A DNA stretch of 64,000 nt from Schistocephalus solidus (lineage: Eukaryota > Platyhelminthes > Cestoda > Diphyllobothriidea > Diphyllobothriidae). The stretch lies in assembly GCA_017591395.1 (NCBI GenBank), contig WEDG01002080.1:1-64000 (forward strand), in the 5' to 3' direction. How positions within the stretch are numbered: the first letter of the stretch is position 1; each line of letters opens with the position of its first letter. Under the pieces are notes generated by a model that was not told the origin of the DNA, did not search any database, and worked only from the letters and a program-made list of their open reading frames with translations. Shown here piece after piece: positions 21,935 through 33,518 of this stretch. The position numbers and the translations under genes are program-made.

Positions 21935-22735
21935 TCCTTGACGAACGCTCATCGATCGCTACCGGGACCCACTCATTCCGCTCTTTGCCTTGGGGCTCAC
22001 TTTCGAACCCCGCCAGCGGCTGCACAGCGGCTAGTAGTAGCAGAAGTAGATTAACAATGCCAACAAAGACAAGGGAGACTGAAATGGCCATTTCTGGCTT
22101 ATTAGCCGTCATCAGCCTGCCATACCCAAACCCAGGCGCTGCGGCGCCCGAGTCTCGAACTCGCGACCTTGTTGGGCAGAAGTCCAACGCTCTACCCACT
22201 GCGCCACGAGCTCGTTTTTCTTGCCGGTTTCGATCGGGAATATTAACAGTGGTAGTAGGGCGCTCACCGATCGGTTACAGGACTCACTCGTCCCGTTGTG
22301 CCTTGGGACTAACTCTCAAACCCCGCCAGCAGCCGTCATGCAGCTAAGGATATAGGCAGAAAAACATGACCGAAGAAGACAAGGGAGACTGGAATGGCCA
22401 TTTCTGGCTCATTAGCCGTCATTAGCCGGTCATGCCCAACCCGGGTTGGTGCCATAACCGAGGCTCGAACCCGCGACCCGTGGATCAGAATTCTATCGTT
22501 CTAACTATTGAGCCACGGGCCCGTTGTCTTGCCGGATTACATCGAGAATATTGACATTATTTGACGAACACTCACCGATCACTAGCAGAACTCACTCGTT
22601 CCGCTCTGCCTTGGGATTTACCGTCAAGCCCCACCACAGCCACACAGCGGCTAGTAGTAGAATAGGCAGATGAATATTGCCGACAAAGACAAGGGAGACT
22701 GGAATGCCCATTTCTGGTATATCAACTACCCGACA
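21935..22735 (-). repeat. Head-to-tail array of tRNA-derived SINEs (two full units plus one partial)
   Basis: Units at about 21935-22250, 22251-22560 and 22561-22735 share, in plus-strand order: ACTCACTCGTTCCGCTCTGC, CAGCGGCTAGTAGTAG, GACAAGGGAGACTGGAATGG, CCATTTCTGGCTCATTAGCC, then a tRNA-like head, then TTGCCGG..ATCG.GAATATT. Read on the minus strand, the heads at about 22143-22215 and 22460-22523 have A boxes (TGGCGCAGTGGG, TGGCTCAATAG) and B boxes (GAGTTCGAGAC, GGGTTCGAGCC). The spacing of about 310 bp is regular, unusual for independently inserted SINEs. Confidence 0.75.
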
Positions 22736-23195
22736 CAATTCTCCATGGGCACCTCAGCAGACCCTCTGTCTGTTGTCCTATCTACACCCCCTGTAGAGGT
22801 CGCAGCATCAGCCATGCAGTCGATGCGAGAAAGCCCTCTAACGGTCGAATACATCTGTCTAGCCTGCGTGTGTACGGAGGAGCTGTGTGCGCTTAGAATA
22901 CACGTAAACGTTCCGGCTCTGGCTTCCACATCCAGAATTAGCTGAAAGTCGTTTTCAAATGAATGGAACACGCGATCTAAGGGCAGATAACCCCAGGCGT
23001 ACACGAACACAGGAACAAGTCAACCTAATTACCCAGCTGATATCTTTTTGTCTGATATCTGACGCGCCCGTGCCAGCACGAGCAAGGGACTAGGGGCTAT
23101 TGGACACGTGAATGGCTGGTCCAAGGTCAGAATCGAGGGCACATGGTGACCAGCCACGCCGCCGATGCGCGTGTGATGGCGCCGATCTTGTTTTA

Positions 23196-23216
23196 GGGGG
23201 GGGGGGGGGGGGGGGG
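23196..23216. repeat. Poly-G run of 21
   Basis: An uninterrupted run of 21 G follows TTTTA. It could form a G-quadruplex and is a likely site of sequencing length error. Confidence 0.95.
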
Positions 23217-23499
23217 TTACAGTCATGATTCCGTACAGGAAGCACGTTGGCGCACGGGTGACGGTGTGTTAGCGGCGTCTCTGTAAGTTAGCATGGAGGT
23301 CGCGGCGTCGGAAGAGGGGAGCCTGGCGTAGCCGATACGACAGTTGGAATCTGTTGACGGGACTTGAATGCTGATAGCATAAGTCCAGACACTTGTTGGT
23401 TTGCCTTGGCAATCATTGTTTTCTTGCCGGCGAAGATAGTTGTTGCAGTTTTGAGGGTTATTCGAAATGCCTGCTGATCCTGTGTAGGTGGGAGCAAGG

Positions 23500-23585
23500 T
23501 TTGACAGGACGAAGCGCGATCGCCGGGACAAGGACGTTATTCGGCTGACGTTTCGGATACCAATTCGAACACATCTCAATTACTT
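23500..23585 (-). other. Diverged hammerhead-like retroelement motif
   Basis: Read on the minus strand: GAGATGTGTTCGAATTGG, ATCCGAAACGTCAGCC, GAATAACGTCCTTGTCCC, GGCGATCGCG. The GAAACGTC half is intact and the CTGANGA half is lost. Same family as 14902-14990. Confidence 0.4.
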
Positions 23586-23979
23586 CCTGGGATTCCCATG
23601 TCACATGTACCAAGATTTATCGTTTGACTTGTAGGCAAATGTAGGAGATTACAATGTTCCCTTCTAGCGTCAAACTACATTAAAAGTCCTTTCAGTGTAC
23701 GCTCGTTTTTAGCCTAGCCTAGATGCCCAGCCGGGGATCATGTACCTGGATCTGGATCGAGTCCAGTTTTTTAGGTAGAATTGGTTTGCTTTTCTCGTTT
23801 GGCTTTGGCAGATAGACCGAGGATGACCACTCGGTACACTCCCATTCCAGACTACGTTTTTAACGCGTCAACGGCTAGACTGGTTTTAGATATCCGGTCT
23901 GTCATCTGGTAGTCCGCGACAGGGAGCTCTAACTGTCTTCATTACTGAGACAAGCGAAACTGTGAGTACCTGGAAGTAA

Positions 23980-24075
23980 TTGAGAGGAAGTAGACTCGAT
24001 CGCTGGGACAAGAACTTTATCGCCTGACATTTCGGAGTCTGACTCAAACCCATCTTCAGGGACAGTATCAAATAC
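23980..24075 (-). ncRNA. Candidate hammerhead-ribozyme motif, second good copy
   Basis: On the minus strand CTGAAGA (24053-24059) and GAAATGTC (24026-24033) keep the CUGANGA..GAAA core, with position 7 free to vary. The helix II candidate GGGTT/ACTCC has one mismatch. Flanks GATACTGTCC upstream and ATAAAGTTCTTGTCCCAGCG downstream match the copy at 14902. Helix I is not convincing, so activity is uncertain. Confidence 0.4.
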
Positions 24076-24470
24076 GGGTAGTCCGTACACAAGGCGTTTC
24101 AGTATTTATAGGATGTAGTCGATATGTAGTCGATATGCTACTGCATGGCAATTAACGGCACCCCGTTCATCGGGGATGACTGTCCTCTGGTGCGCTAGTT
24201 GTTTGGTGGCCGGTATGCGGGTCGTTATCCGCTGAAATTTAGTCACTTGTGTTGGAGGTCGGCGTGATGATAGCTGGGCCACCTGGCTCACCGGCATCAG
24301 GGTTGGAAATTGCGTTCGCCTGAGCGCTCCCCGAGCTTCTGATTGCTTTAGCCAAACTGAGTTCCAACACTGAATATGGATTGGGGAGGTCATTACACTT
24401 GTTGATAGACTGGGGCTCTGTAAACCATGATTAAAGCAACTCACGGCTCACGAGATTATCACCTCTCACG
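24076..24470 (-). other. Probable retroelement flank of the hammerhead-like motif
   Basis: A minus frame of 112 codons (24106-24444) is open beside the motif, with a TCGATATGTAG tandem duplication near 24118-24138. It could be the terminal region of a Penelope-like element, but no reverse transcriptase or GIY-YIG motif is present in the window. Confidence 0.3.
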
Positions 24471-25524
24471 AGAAATTAAGCCGGTTGCCGGTGCTCGTCG
24501 AATGAGCTGATGTCTTCCTCTCTCCCCGGAGGAGGCTTACGAGTAAATGGATACAAAATGTCAAGGCGAGCAATAGGTGAATCGCTGACTTAGCCCCCAA
24601 TACTCATTCTGCCTCTGGTTCACTCTTCATGGAATCTTCCTCCTCAGCTATTGTCCCTGTGTGCTGCCGACGGACTCCACGGAGAGGAGGTTAGCACTAA
24701 GTGTCACGCCCCACAAATTGTACTGATTTGATTGGTTGGAGTGAAGACTTTTGCGTGTATCAGCCAATATGACCGATGCCCCTGCGCTCGCAACTGCCGA
24801 TTACCCGCCCACAATATTTTTTTCACGGTGCTCCTCTCTCTATCTCTCTCCCCGCGCCGGCGGTATCCACGGCCTTTCCCCGTAGTTGCCCACAACGCTG
24901 CGCTCCCAACCGGTTTTTAGCAGGCATGTCGGTGTCACCTCTCAATCCAGACAGATCACCCTGTTTGCCGTAACGCATCTTCTTGGAACATACAACCACT
25001 GCCATATATACTTGCTTAGATTTTGTCTCTATAATATATGCTTGCCCATCGAAATTTTCATGTTACCTTTCGCATGGATGAGTGAAATGACGTGTTTAAG
25101 AACTCTATTCAGTTCGGTCTAATCCGGGATTTACTCCAAGGGCTCCATATTAACCGGTGTGTGCTAACCATGGCATCTTCGGGCGATGCAGACCCACACA
25201 CGTTACAGACCCCTTGGCGTTGCGCAGATTGCTGAATCAGGTGTGGAATTGGTACATTATATTATTATATAATATTGACTTTCTTCATGTTCCTAGTATG
25301 TATTTGGTACCCGTTTAATTATGCAATCTTGTTGTTTGGATGCAAGCAGTGAGGTGCCTCATGACTCTGTTCTGCTCAACTCAAGCCCGGAGTTATTCCC
25401 ATTGCTTTACGTTAACCCGTGTGCATTAACCCTCAACGTCCCCGGTCAATTTGCTATCGCATTAAATTTAAGCCTAAATTCTGAAATTTTTTTCGATCGG
25501 AAAAGTACTCTGACGTTCACGTTA

Positions 25525-25605
25525 CAAATAGGGTCGTTTCATGTTACAAATAGGGTACTCAAAGGTTCATGCCTATATCTCTGAATAAATTGAATTGAAT
25601 TATGG
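25525..25605 (+). mobile_element. Solitary LINE 3' tail
   Basis: TACAAATAGGGTACTCAAAG followed by CTATATCTCTGAATAAA and an AATTG repeat resembles the 3' end of the CR1-like LINE at 44085-44157. It is consistent with an extremely 5'-truncated insertion. Confidence 0.55.
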
Positions 25606-25689
25606 TAGTACTAATTATCGTGCGGCCTAATCCCATGTTAAATCCGTCTCGTCGCGATGTTGGTCTTCGAAGGTGGTAGGAATTTTTCT

Positions 25690-25870
25690 CACTGATTTTC
25701 GATGCTTTTATACTTTCAAATATTTTTGTAGAAAACATGCGAAAATATTTCATCTTGGATTCATTTCGCAGCAGCCAGTTACCTCTTATTTAAAGGTTAT
25801 CCTTGAAGACAAGAGTGCTTTTCAGGTTTAAAAAGTTTCTGATTATGAAGTTTTTTAAAGATCATGAGAT
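25690..25870 (+). repeat. AT-rich dispersed repeat, copy 1
   Basis: GAAAATATTTCATCTTGGATTC through AAGGTTATCCTTGAAGA and AAAAAGTTTCTGATTATGAAG parallels 32165-32290 (AAATATTATTTTGTG, AAGGTTATACTCGAAGAA, AAGAAGTTTCTAATTAGGAG). Family unknown. Confidence 0.4.
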
Positions 25871-25963
25871 GCCATTGATAAAGCACTGTATCAGTTAATT
25901 GGACCATTTTATCCGACAAGGTCCATCACGTGCACCACTGAAAGATGGACCTAGAACGGTGAC

Positions 25964-26150
25964 TTGCCCGTTAATTATATTATGTTGAGAATATACTTGC
26001 ACTGCATCTACCGCACTCACTCCCTTACCCCATCTGGGCCCGGCGTCATGACCAAGTCAAGAAGACCAGAGACGGGAGAGGGCGCCGGTGACTGACGCGG
26101 CCGTAGCCGCCCTAAGTGTGACTCGCCACACCTGGCTCGGACCCAAGTGC
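25964..26150 (-). repeat. Inverted partner (187 bp) of 26794-26980
   Basis: Its reverse complement matches 26794-26980 over all 187 bp with three substitutions and no gaps. It is a diverged unit of the GC-rich repeat family (TCTCTGGTCTTCTTGACTTG, GCGGTAGATGCAGTGCAAG on the minus strand). Confidence 0.95.
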
Positions 26151-26649
26151 GTGGGATTGCCATATAGACCACATCAAGAAGGAGTCATCGCAGTCTGACC
26201 AACAGTCTGCCAGTTGATCAGTCCACTCATACGCACACAATAGGCTGACCGCGCGGTCCGAGTGATCCGGTCAATTGACAAACCTCCAAGCCACGGCTTT
26301 TAACGCATCGTGACAACTGACAGAGTGTCGAGACATGGCTCAATCTACTGCTTTGGTAATGCACGTTCAAACGAGCTGTATGTCACGTGAATGCGGTTCA
26401 AAACCTGGTTACTGGACATGCATCTACCACAAAGACGATTAAAGTGTACGCAGGCGCGCGTGACCGTGGTGCTCGTGCGCTCGTGGTGCACGTGCGAGCG
26501 CTGAGCTTACGGGATGTACCGTAGCTGCAAAGATGGTGAGCGAGTCATCACTGGAACATTCTATGTTTTTAGCGTGATTTTTCGGACTCCTGTGTGACCC
26601 CATCACCAGAGACGATGAGAGCGCAACAACAGCAGGTGAAAATTTTTCT

Positions 26650-26791
26650 GGGCAAACGATTAGGAAGGGGGCGGGAAGTATGACAGGTATGGATAGAAGT
26701 CGTGACCGGATCAGGCGTGCGATGTTCTACGCACACGACGAAACAAAGGGATTTCCAAAATCAGCCATCTAATACAACTCTTTGCATTCTA
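26650..26791 (+). repeat. Direct duplication, left copy (142 bp)
   Basis: Matches 26975-27116 over 142 bp with one substitution (GGCGTGCG versus GGCGCGCG). Confidence 0.95.
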
Positions 26792-26793
26792 TG

Positions 26794-26980
26794 GCACTTG
26801 GGTCCGAGCCAGGTGTGGCGAGTCACACTTAGGGCGGCTACGGCCGCGTCAGTCACCGGCGCCCTCTCCTGTCTCTGGTCTTCTTGACTTGGTCATGACG
26901 CCGGGCCCAGATGGGGTAAGGGAGTGAGTGCGGTTGATGCAGTACAAGTATATTCTCAACATAATATAATTAACGGGCAA
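26794..26980 (+). repeat. Inserted inverted copy between the direct duplicates
   Basis: See 25964-26150. The right junction lies in GGGCAA, shared by the insert and the right duplicate, which suggests a microhomology-mediated template switch. Confidence 0.95.
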
Positions 26981-27116
26981 ACGATTAGGAAGGGGGCGGG
27001 AAGTATGACAGGTATGGATAGAAGTCGTGACCGGATCAGGCGCGCGATGTTCTACGCACACGACGAAACAAAGGGATTTCCAAAATCAGCCATCTAATAC
27101 AACTCTTTGCATTCTA
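26975..27116 (+). repeat. Direct duplication, right copy (142 bp)
   Basis: Second copy of 26650-26791. It continues into unique sequence (CCCATGAACTT). Confidence 0.95.
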
Positions 27117-27296
27117 CCCATGAACTTTTTTCACAGAACATAGGAGGAAATAAAAGGAGTGTTGATGGCTTCCCCACCATTCAGCCTAGTTGCAGTATTG
27201 GTCTGGCAAGAGTTGGAAAGCGTGGCTTTCAACCACGATGGACCTGAATTTTGGCACTGCTGCGTGGTCAATACGTTTTTTAGCATTGAAAAGCTC

Positions 27297-27531
27297 TCAT
27301 GCTTCCAAGATCTGCGTAAAGGTATCTTTCTCGACATTCACTTGTAAAGGGAAGAAGGGCAGGCTGAACAGCTGCTCCTTCTTGACGTTCTCGTCATGCA
27401 CAGAGCCGATTGTGAACTTGGCATAACTATCTACGGAAAGGTGACTAAGCCTTACCAAGTTCTCAGGTATATTAGCAACCGCTGAGGGCACACAAACTGA
27501 GGCTGGTGCCTTTCGAAAGGGTGAAAATGCA
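27297..27531 (-). CDS. Candidate terminal exon, unknown product
   Basis: A long pyrimidine-rich tract ending GGTTATCTGCAG gives a strong acceptor. After one base completing a codon, 77 codons run open to TGA at 27297. The peptide looks like a soluble domain (VPSAVANIPENLVRLSHLS, VDSYAKFTIGSVHDENVKK). The open frame at 27584-27673 just upstream has a good acceptor too, but it ends in TA|G and its phase does not fit, so the preceding exon is unresolved. No family recognised. Confidence 0.45.
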
Positions 27532-27673
27532 CTGCAGATAACCAGAGGGAAGTGTACAAGGATAAAGGAATCTTCAAGACAACCTAGCAAGGAACGGCTA
27601 TCCAGGCAAATTCGCCAGTCCCTGCTTCCCTATGGGGTTCACGAAGTACAAACTGCAGAGAGTCTTGAAAATT

Positions 27674-29324
27674 CTGAGAGCAAGGAGCAAAAGTAACATA
27701 AATCAATGTTGCAAAGTTTGATGCGCAGAGAACCCATCGCCCGGCACCTACAATTTGTACACTAACCATGCACATGAAGGCCCCTGAACGCGAACTTTCG
27801 CATCTAGTAGTGGGGTGAAGGACCGTCTGGATGTAGGCGATCAATCGAGCATAGTTTATCGAATTCCAAGCCACAAACGTCCCTGCCAGTATACAGATCA
27901 GACAGCACAACGACTCAACTCGCAAATACTGGAACTGCTCACAGATTGGTGGAAGGTCACGAGTTCGACATCGCATGCAGGCGGATCATGCCACGGGCTG
28001 GCGGGAACTATCGGGGTTCTTAGCGCCTGACACCAAATTCATAAACAGACACATTTATATAGCCCCCTATCATAGCAAGCCGTAAACTCACGCGGCAAAG
28101 TGGTGCGGCCCAATTAAGTGTGCTCGCCGTCACCACACCGTGAGACCACTGTGAGTTCTTCGGCTAGAACCCATTCCCTCCCTATTTTTTGACTACAAGA
28201 CTTTTCACTTGCTGCACTCTTATGTTTTAATTATCGGATTTGCACCAAGAACCGGGGTCGAATATTCATCTCCAGACCGCGGTTGTTTCAAATATCTTAA
28301 AGTCAACACACTCGAGAAAGTTCAACGGAGTACAAACAGTATTTTAATTGAACAGGGACCAGTAACCTACGAAACATGATTAGCTTATCTCAATCCATTT
28401 CCTTTATGTTACAAGCCTTTTTCGAGTTTGCAACTACAACTAACCTGCGAGTGCATCGACCCAGACTACGCGTAACTGGTGCCAGACGAAACATCCGGAA
28501 GTTCTCCTTTAAATGCCTTGTCTGGGCATGCTACTGTGACTGCAACTACAGAAACCTTTCGAAGCAAACTGGGTCAGTAATGCAGTAGACACCCCATCAC
28601 CATCCGACCACTGTCGCCTTGATGCCTTACAGTAACAATTTACTACGTTTATAATACTACTTTTACGTTTTAAGTAATGTGTATTTATATAATTTATACA
28701 GGTCTCAACCACGGCGCGCACATCCCTGCTGCCATTCACCATGACGCTTGCTGACCAGAGATCATACTTCTTTCGCTGTAGCCTATGTTTTCTTAAAGTA
28801 ACTAACATTTACGTGCCTAATTGTGTGCGAATGTCTCCCAATACTGCTTACGCACGAAATAGTTCGTTTATCTATACAGTTTTCTATATTTCCTTTGCAG
28901 TTATTTGATATTCCCTTTTCCAAATGTTTGACATTTTCGCTGCGTGTAACAAAATGGAGTTAAAGTTGCACACCTAAAGTTTCCCCAAATAAACTGAAGT
29001 GAACTGTAAAAAGCATTGAATAAAACAAATGAGCTAAGCACACGCGCGCACAACGCTCTCGTATGCGTACATGTACGTTTGCGTGCTCACTAGCCTTCTC
29101 AGTAAACTCCTGTCTACTAACCAGGTTGCTACAACCCCGTTAAAATGAAATGGCATGAGGTTGTAATTCGGATCGATAAAAGAACAGTCTTCGCTGTTGA
29201 GTTAATGTTTATGCCTTGAGTAGTATTAATCCTCCCTCTGTGTACTGAGGGTGGAAACGAGATACAAAGGAAAAGAACTGGGTCCCTGACGAGAGCATGG
29301 AGCTGGTAATTTTTCGCATAGAAT
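27674..29324. other. Possible further exons, none secure
   Basis: Short splice-flanked frames occur on the minus strand, for example 28445-28494 (MFRLAPVTRSLGRCTR then GTTAGT, like a mitochondrial presequence) and 28690-28768 (YDLWSASVMVNGSRDV). They could not be chained with consistent phases. The rest is AT-rich. Confidence 0.25.
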
Positions 29325-29552
29325 ATGGCCGAACGAAATTCACATTCCGAAAATAAGGGCAGGAATTCAGTCAATCATAAGTCCGTCACGAATGTGACCC
29401 AAAACCAGTTAAAAGGAGACACCGTTAATGATTTACCAGGGCGTGGCAGAGCATCCACGTCAGTCACGACGCGCGTATTTACTTATTCAGATCTTCCTGT
29501 GAAAAAAACTACGTGGAATGACTCTTTTCCAGTCTCTTCTGAGGAAAATTAA
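29325..29552 (+). CDS. Small hydrophilic ORF, 75 residues
   Basis: Begins with ATG (MAERNSHSENKGRNS) and ends with TAA at 29550-29552. The peptide is Asn/Ser/Thr/Lys-rich, with no membrane span and no cysteine pattern. It could be a short gene, a first exon or chance; there is no splice donor before the stop and no recognised homology. Confidence 0.25.
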   Translation: MAERNSHSENKGRNSVNHKSVTNVTQNQLKGDTVNDLPGRGRASTSVTTRVFTYSDLPVKKTTWNDSFPVSSEEN

Positions 29553-30639
29553 TAAGCATTATAAAGTCACGAAGAACGCCGCAAAAACTACATACTACTT
29601 GGCTAGTAAATTTTCTCGTGCTGTTGACCAGAAAAGTTCTCAATAGAGACCTCTCATGTTGAAGGATATGAGCTGTGTTGAGATTATGTTTCATGATTAT
29701 AGGTATGAAGTAGGACACGGAAGTATGGACGCTTAGTATTAGTGGTGGTCGTGTGCTGAACTCCGGGAGCTAAGACTATGATGCTTAGGGTTAGGAATGC
29801 GAGGGTTACAGACGCTAGAGTTGGTGTTAGAGTTAGGTTTAGAATTAAAGTTTTTATAAGGGAGTTGGTAACACTCTAGTAATTGAGCACGAGATCCCCT
29901 GAAGTAGGGGGAACAGCCTTCAACTTGAGGCTTATCTCATATTTATCACCGAAAATTTGTTGTAAGGGCATACCACGTAGGCGTTACAGCCCGATTCCAA
30001 TTCCTGCGAGGGATCATGTCATTGCATTCATTGACAACCCGCAGAACATTGAAAGTACCCCCTGGATTAGTTGTGGAGGTGACGTCCATACAATTCTTTG
30101 AGAAGCACTTGGATGATTGTATGTGTGTCTCATGATTTACCTTGACACTCTGAACGCATACAAAATACCATGTTAACTCAAGACAGATATTTATTTTAAA
30201 ATAATACTACTTTACAATTTAATGAATAGTATCTATGTATGGACTTTTTAGAGTGCGCGTGCTGATATAAATCACGCACTGGCATAACAACGATAGAATT
30301 TTCAAAGCGAACCACGAACTTTTAGGGCGTCGGCTTAGCTGAAAAATGCGTTTGCTGTGTCGAAGCAGGAAATAATACTCCCGAACTCTGGCAGTAAGGT
30401 CTAGGACAGATCGGTCAGTCAAACCGACTGCTATAATCCTTCATTTTGACGGAGCCCTTCTGAAGGGGAACCCTGAGACGGCACAAAACTTGAACAAAAT
30501 GCTACTGCTTATCGATTCCTTTACAGTGGTTGGCATTTTGTCTAGCAAATCCTACTTGAGTAGTTTGGAAGACTTGGTTCTATCACTGAAATTAATTATG
30601 GTACAAAATCGCTCAATTAATATTTTCATCAAATGCGCA
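29553..30639. other. No gene supported; telomere-like motifs at 29785-29855
   Basis: GCTTAGGGTTAGGAATGCG, GAGGGTTACAG and GAGTTAGGTTTAG at 29785-29855 are reverse-oriented relatives of the CCCTAA-like repeats at 1335 and 18175. A minus frame at 30219-30422 is open but lacks a good acceptor. Confidence 0.35.
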
Positions 30640-31060
30640 AACTAAGTGCCCAGGCACGTGTTTGTCGATTGCGTGCTGTTGTGTGGTGCAACTGTGAGGG
30701 ATTGGACCCACCATTGCAGCCGAAGCTCACATCGGATAGCTTTTAATTGGGATCTCAGTGTAACGTTTATCATTTCATCAGAAATTAATTTACAAACTTG
30801 GAGCAAGGTCAGCATTTCAATGTTTTTGGTTCAACAGCTGTCTACTCATCTAGCTAACGCCTTCCCTGGGATTGTGGTGTGAAACAATTTGCAACGGACA
30901 AACGCTCTAATTCGGCAGCAAAGGTACTAGCTGAAAACCCAGACGCCTGTTTCGCTGATATTCTTCCGCTGCATGACACAGTTGCCAGGGGTTCGGCTCA
31001 TCAGTGGGTCCTCCCTGTCGCAGAAATTAATCTCTAACTTGGAGCAGATGATTCTATTCG
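30640..31060 (+). repeat. Dispersed repeat related to 1965-2235
   Basis: Contains AGAAATTAATTTAC, CGCTGCATGACACAGTTGCC, TCATCAGTGGGTCCTCC and AGAAATTAATCTCTAACTTG, partly in tandem. The GCATGACACAG block is the reverse complement of 2190-2205. Confidence 0.4.
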
Positions 31061-32154
31061 AGGAGCTACAGGCGCAGACCGAATTTCGATGAGGCGTTCG
31101 CTTTCTTGGTTTAGTCCGACGAATTTGACGAAATCATCTTAAAAGATTTAAATACACGGTCGGATACGACTATGTGAATCTGCCGCTGAATTGTGAACGA
31201 AGGCTACGTGTAATTCGGGAATGGTGGCTCTTTTAGGAGGTTAAACATGTTCTTAAATATGTAAAGAAGGAAAAAGCGTGCTTGTATAGGGGGCCTACTC
31301 AGTAGTTTTGTACTCAGAGCCCTACAATAATCACGCCCTGTTTCGCATAGGAAGAGACGGGGAAGAACCAGTAGGATTTGTGTATTCTGTACTCCGACGC
31401 GCAGCCAGCACTGTGCCTTCGTGCGCGCGCGCGTCTGTCCGCTCCTGTTATGTGGGCGTGATTGGGTAGAATGTCATGTGAGAGTGAGTCACTGGCCGTT
31501 TTATCAGTTGATCGGCCAATAGCAGTTTGCGACGCCTGTGGTTCGCTTGGTTGCCCCAGCGGCTGTCGCTTTCGGTCCAGCAGCTCAAGAATACTCACGT
31601 GATCTCGTGCGCGGTGTGGGTGCCAGGCTCGAAGGCGCTACACTTGCACTTCAGGCTGGATTTTAATGCATGACAAGGCAATTGGTAGGCAGATAGGTTC
31701 CCAACCAACTGACCTATGGCACAAGGACTCTTCTTAGGAGCAAGCTGGAACTTGAGGCCCTTTAGAAGAGGAAGCTTATCCTAACAAATATGGGAGTAAT
31801 CATATTTACGCTGCAAGTTTGTGTTAATGCATGAAAAAGGTGATTTGTAGGAAGGTAGTTTAGAGGAAGCAACACAGATCCGTGCCCAACTCATATAGAA
31901 TCAGTGATCTTTCTCATGAAACGTAAGCTAAAATTATGAAAAACTTTTTATCGATTAGGAAGGATTGCTTAAGTGGGATTGTAGTATTTATTCTCTTGCT
32001 GCATAGCCCCCAGAATATGTTAGGTACGCCTGGATGTCGTCTTTTGACTGCACTTCTTCTCAGCCGCCTGCAAAACCCCAATGGATAAAAAAGGACCACT
32101 TACTTTGTATGAATTTTTATATTGAGTTTCACTGCCCCTAGATATACTGCATAT
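31061..32154. other. No gene supported
   Basis: A GC-rich stretch at 31380-31650, with an alternating GCGCGCGCGC near 31422, has a 94-codon minus frame without domain or splice support. The remainder is AT-rich. Confidence 0.3.
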
Positions 32155-32290
32155 AAAACGGAAGAAAAAATATTATTTTGTGTACGCATTCAGTACCAGA
32201 TCTGGTATTCTTTCAAGGTTATACTCGAAGAAGTGCAATGTTTCGGCTATAAAGAAGTTTCTAATTAGGAGATTTGTTAAGACAGTACAG
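32155..32290 (+). repeat. AT-rich dispersed repeat, copy 2
   Basis: Diverged counterpart of 25690-25870; see there. Confidence 0.4.
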
Positions 32291-32824
32291 CATCGTGTCT
32301 GCATGTTTATTACTGTTCCTCATAAAGTATGCAACATGGCCAAATTCAGTGTAGATTATTGTGAACACTATATGGTTTCTTCTTAATGACATAGAGGAAT
32401 TTTAAAACATTTTTGAAACGTAAATACACGTTTCCTTTGAGTAAGAATTTGAAGAAGACCTGATTTGCTACCAACTGAGTACAACAACAAATATTTTTAA
32501 AGTTTTGCAAACATTACATATGAATTTATAAGCACGCCGAAAATAAATAGAAAAATTCATACTACCGAGGTGGTCATTTTTTATCAAGTGGGGTTATTGC
32601 AGCCGGCTGAAAAGATGCTCATTCAAAAATCGACATCCTGGCTTGTATGAAATACTACCCTGGAATTATACCGTAATATAATCAATATTCTAACCCTCAC
32701 TTAAGTAATCCTTCCTAGTTGAAAACGCATTTCAGAAATTTAGCTGACACTTCATGAGATCGGTCACTGACGATATACTTTAAGATCGAGCGTAAAAAGT
32801 GCTAGCCCGAGGTCTGTATTCCAA

Positions 32825-33350
32825 GTTCGTTGTCTAGCCGGTTTAGATCGGGAATACTAATATTCATTGACGATCGCTTAACGATCACTAACGGAACTCA
32901 TTCTTTCCGTGGGATCAGTCCTCGGGTGGTGTCGCACCACCTGGGGTTGGGTGTGCCTGGCTGATCACGGCTAATGAACCAGAAACGGCCATTCCAGTCT
33001 CCTTCGTCTTTGACACCGTTTTTAATCTGCTTTTAATATTACTGGCCACTGTGTGGTTGCTGGCGGGGCTCGAGATTTAGCCTCAAGGCAGAACGGAACG
33101 AGTGAGTTCCGTTATCGGTCAGTGATCGTTCATCAGCGAATGTCCATATTTCCAATTTGAACCAGCAAGACAATCAACCCCGTGGCTCGAGGATTAGGGC
33201 GTTGGACTTCTCTTGAACAGGTCGCGGGTTCGATCCTCGGGTGGGCGCCACCTAGGGTTGGGTATGACTGGTTGATGACGGCTACTGAGCCAGAAATGAC
33301 TAGTCTTCCGCCTCCCTTGTCTTTGCCGGTATTGTGAATTTAAGTCCTCA
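32825..33350. repeat. SINE cluster with one plus-strand tRNA-headed copy
   Basis: 32825-32930 carries the 5' blocks in minus-type order (AGCCGGTTTAGATCGGGAAT, ACGATCACTAACGGAACTCA). About 32945-33155 has the body in plus orientation (GGCTAATGAACCAG, CCATTCCAGTCTCC). 33178-33345 is a plus copy with a head TGGCTCGAGGATTAGG and B box GGGTTCGATCC, then GGGTTGGGTATGACTGG, GAGCCAGAAATG, CTCCCTTGTCTTTGCC. Confidence 0.65.
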
Positions 33351-33518
33351 TCTTAATTTCCCACGAGAAGGCGGATCTGGATAGACGCGTCCACATGACA
33401 AGGTCACGTTCCCACACCACGTTGGTTCAATTTGGGCCTAATCAATAATCATGCACCCCCAGTAGCCAGACAGGGGAAAGGCGGACATCTGAGGGGTTGA
33501 TTCCTTCGGCGTTTAGGC

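Noticed and set aside
22143..22523. Two tRNA genes suggested by A and B boxes
   Set aside because: Each head continues into the SINE body and their stems are imperfect; they are SINE promoters, not tRNA genes.
27584..27673. Exon joined to 27297-27531
   Set aside because: It has a good acceptor, but the frame ends in TAG exactly at the would-be donor and the phase does not match.
28445..28494. First exon of a mitochondrial protein (MFRLAPVTRSLGRCTR then GTTAGT)
   Set aside because: It is attractive as a presequence, but no phase-compatible next exon was found, so it is not listed as a gene.
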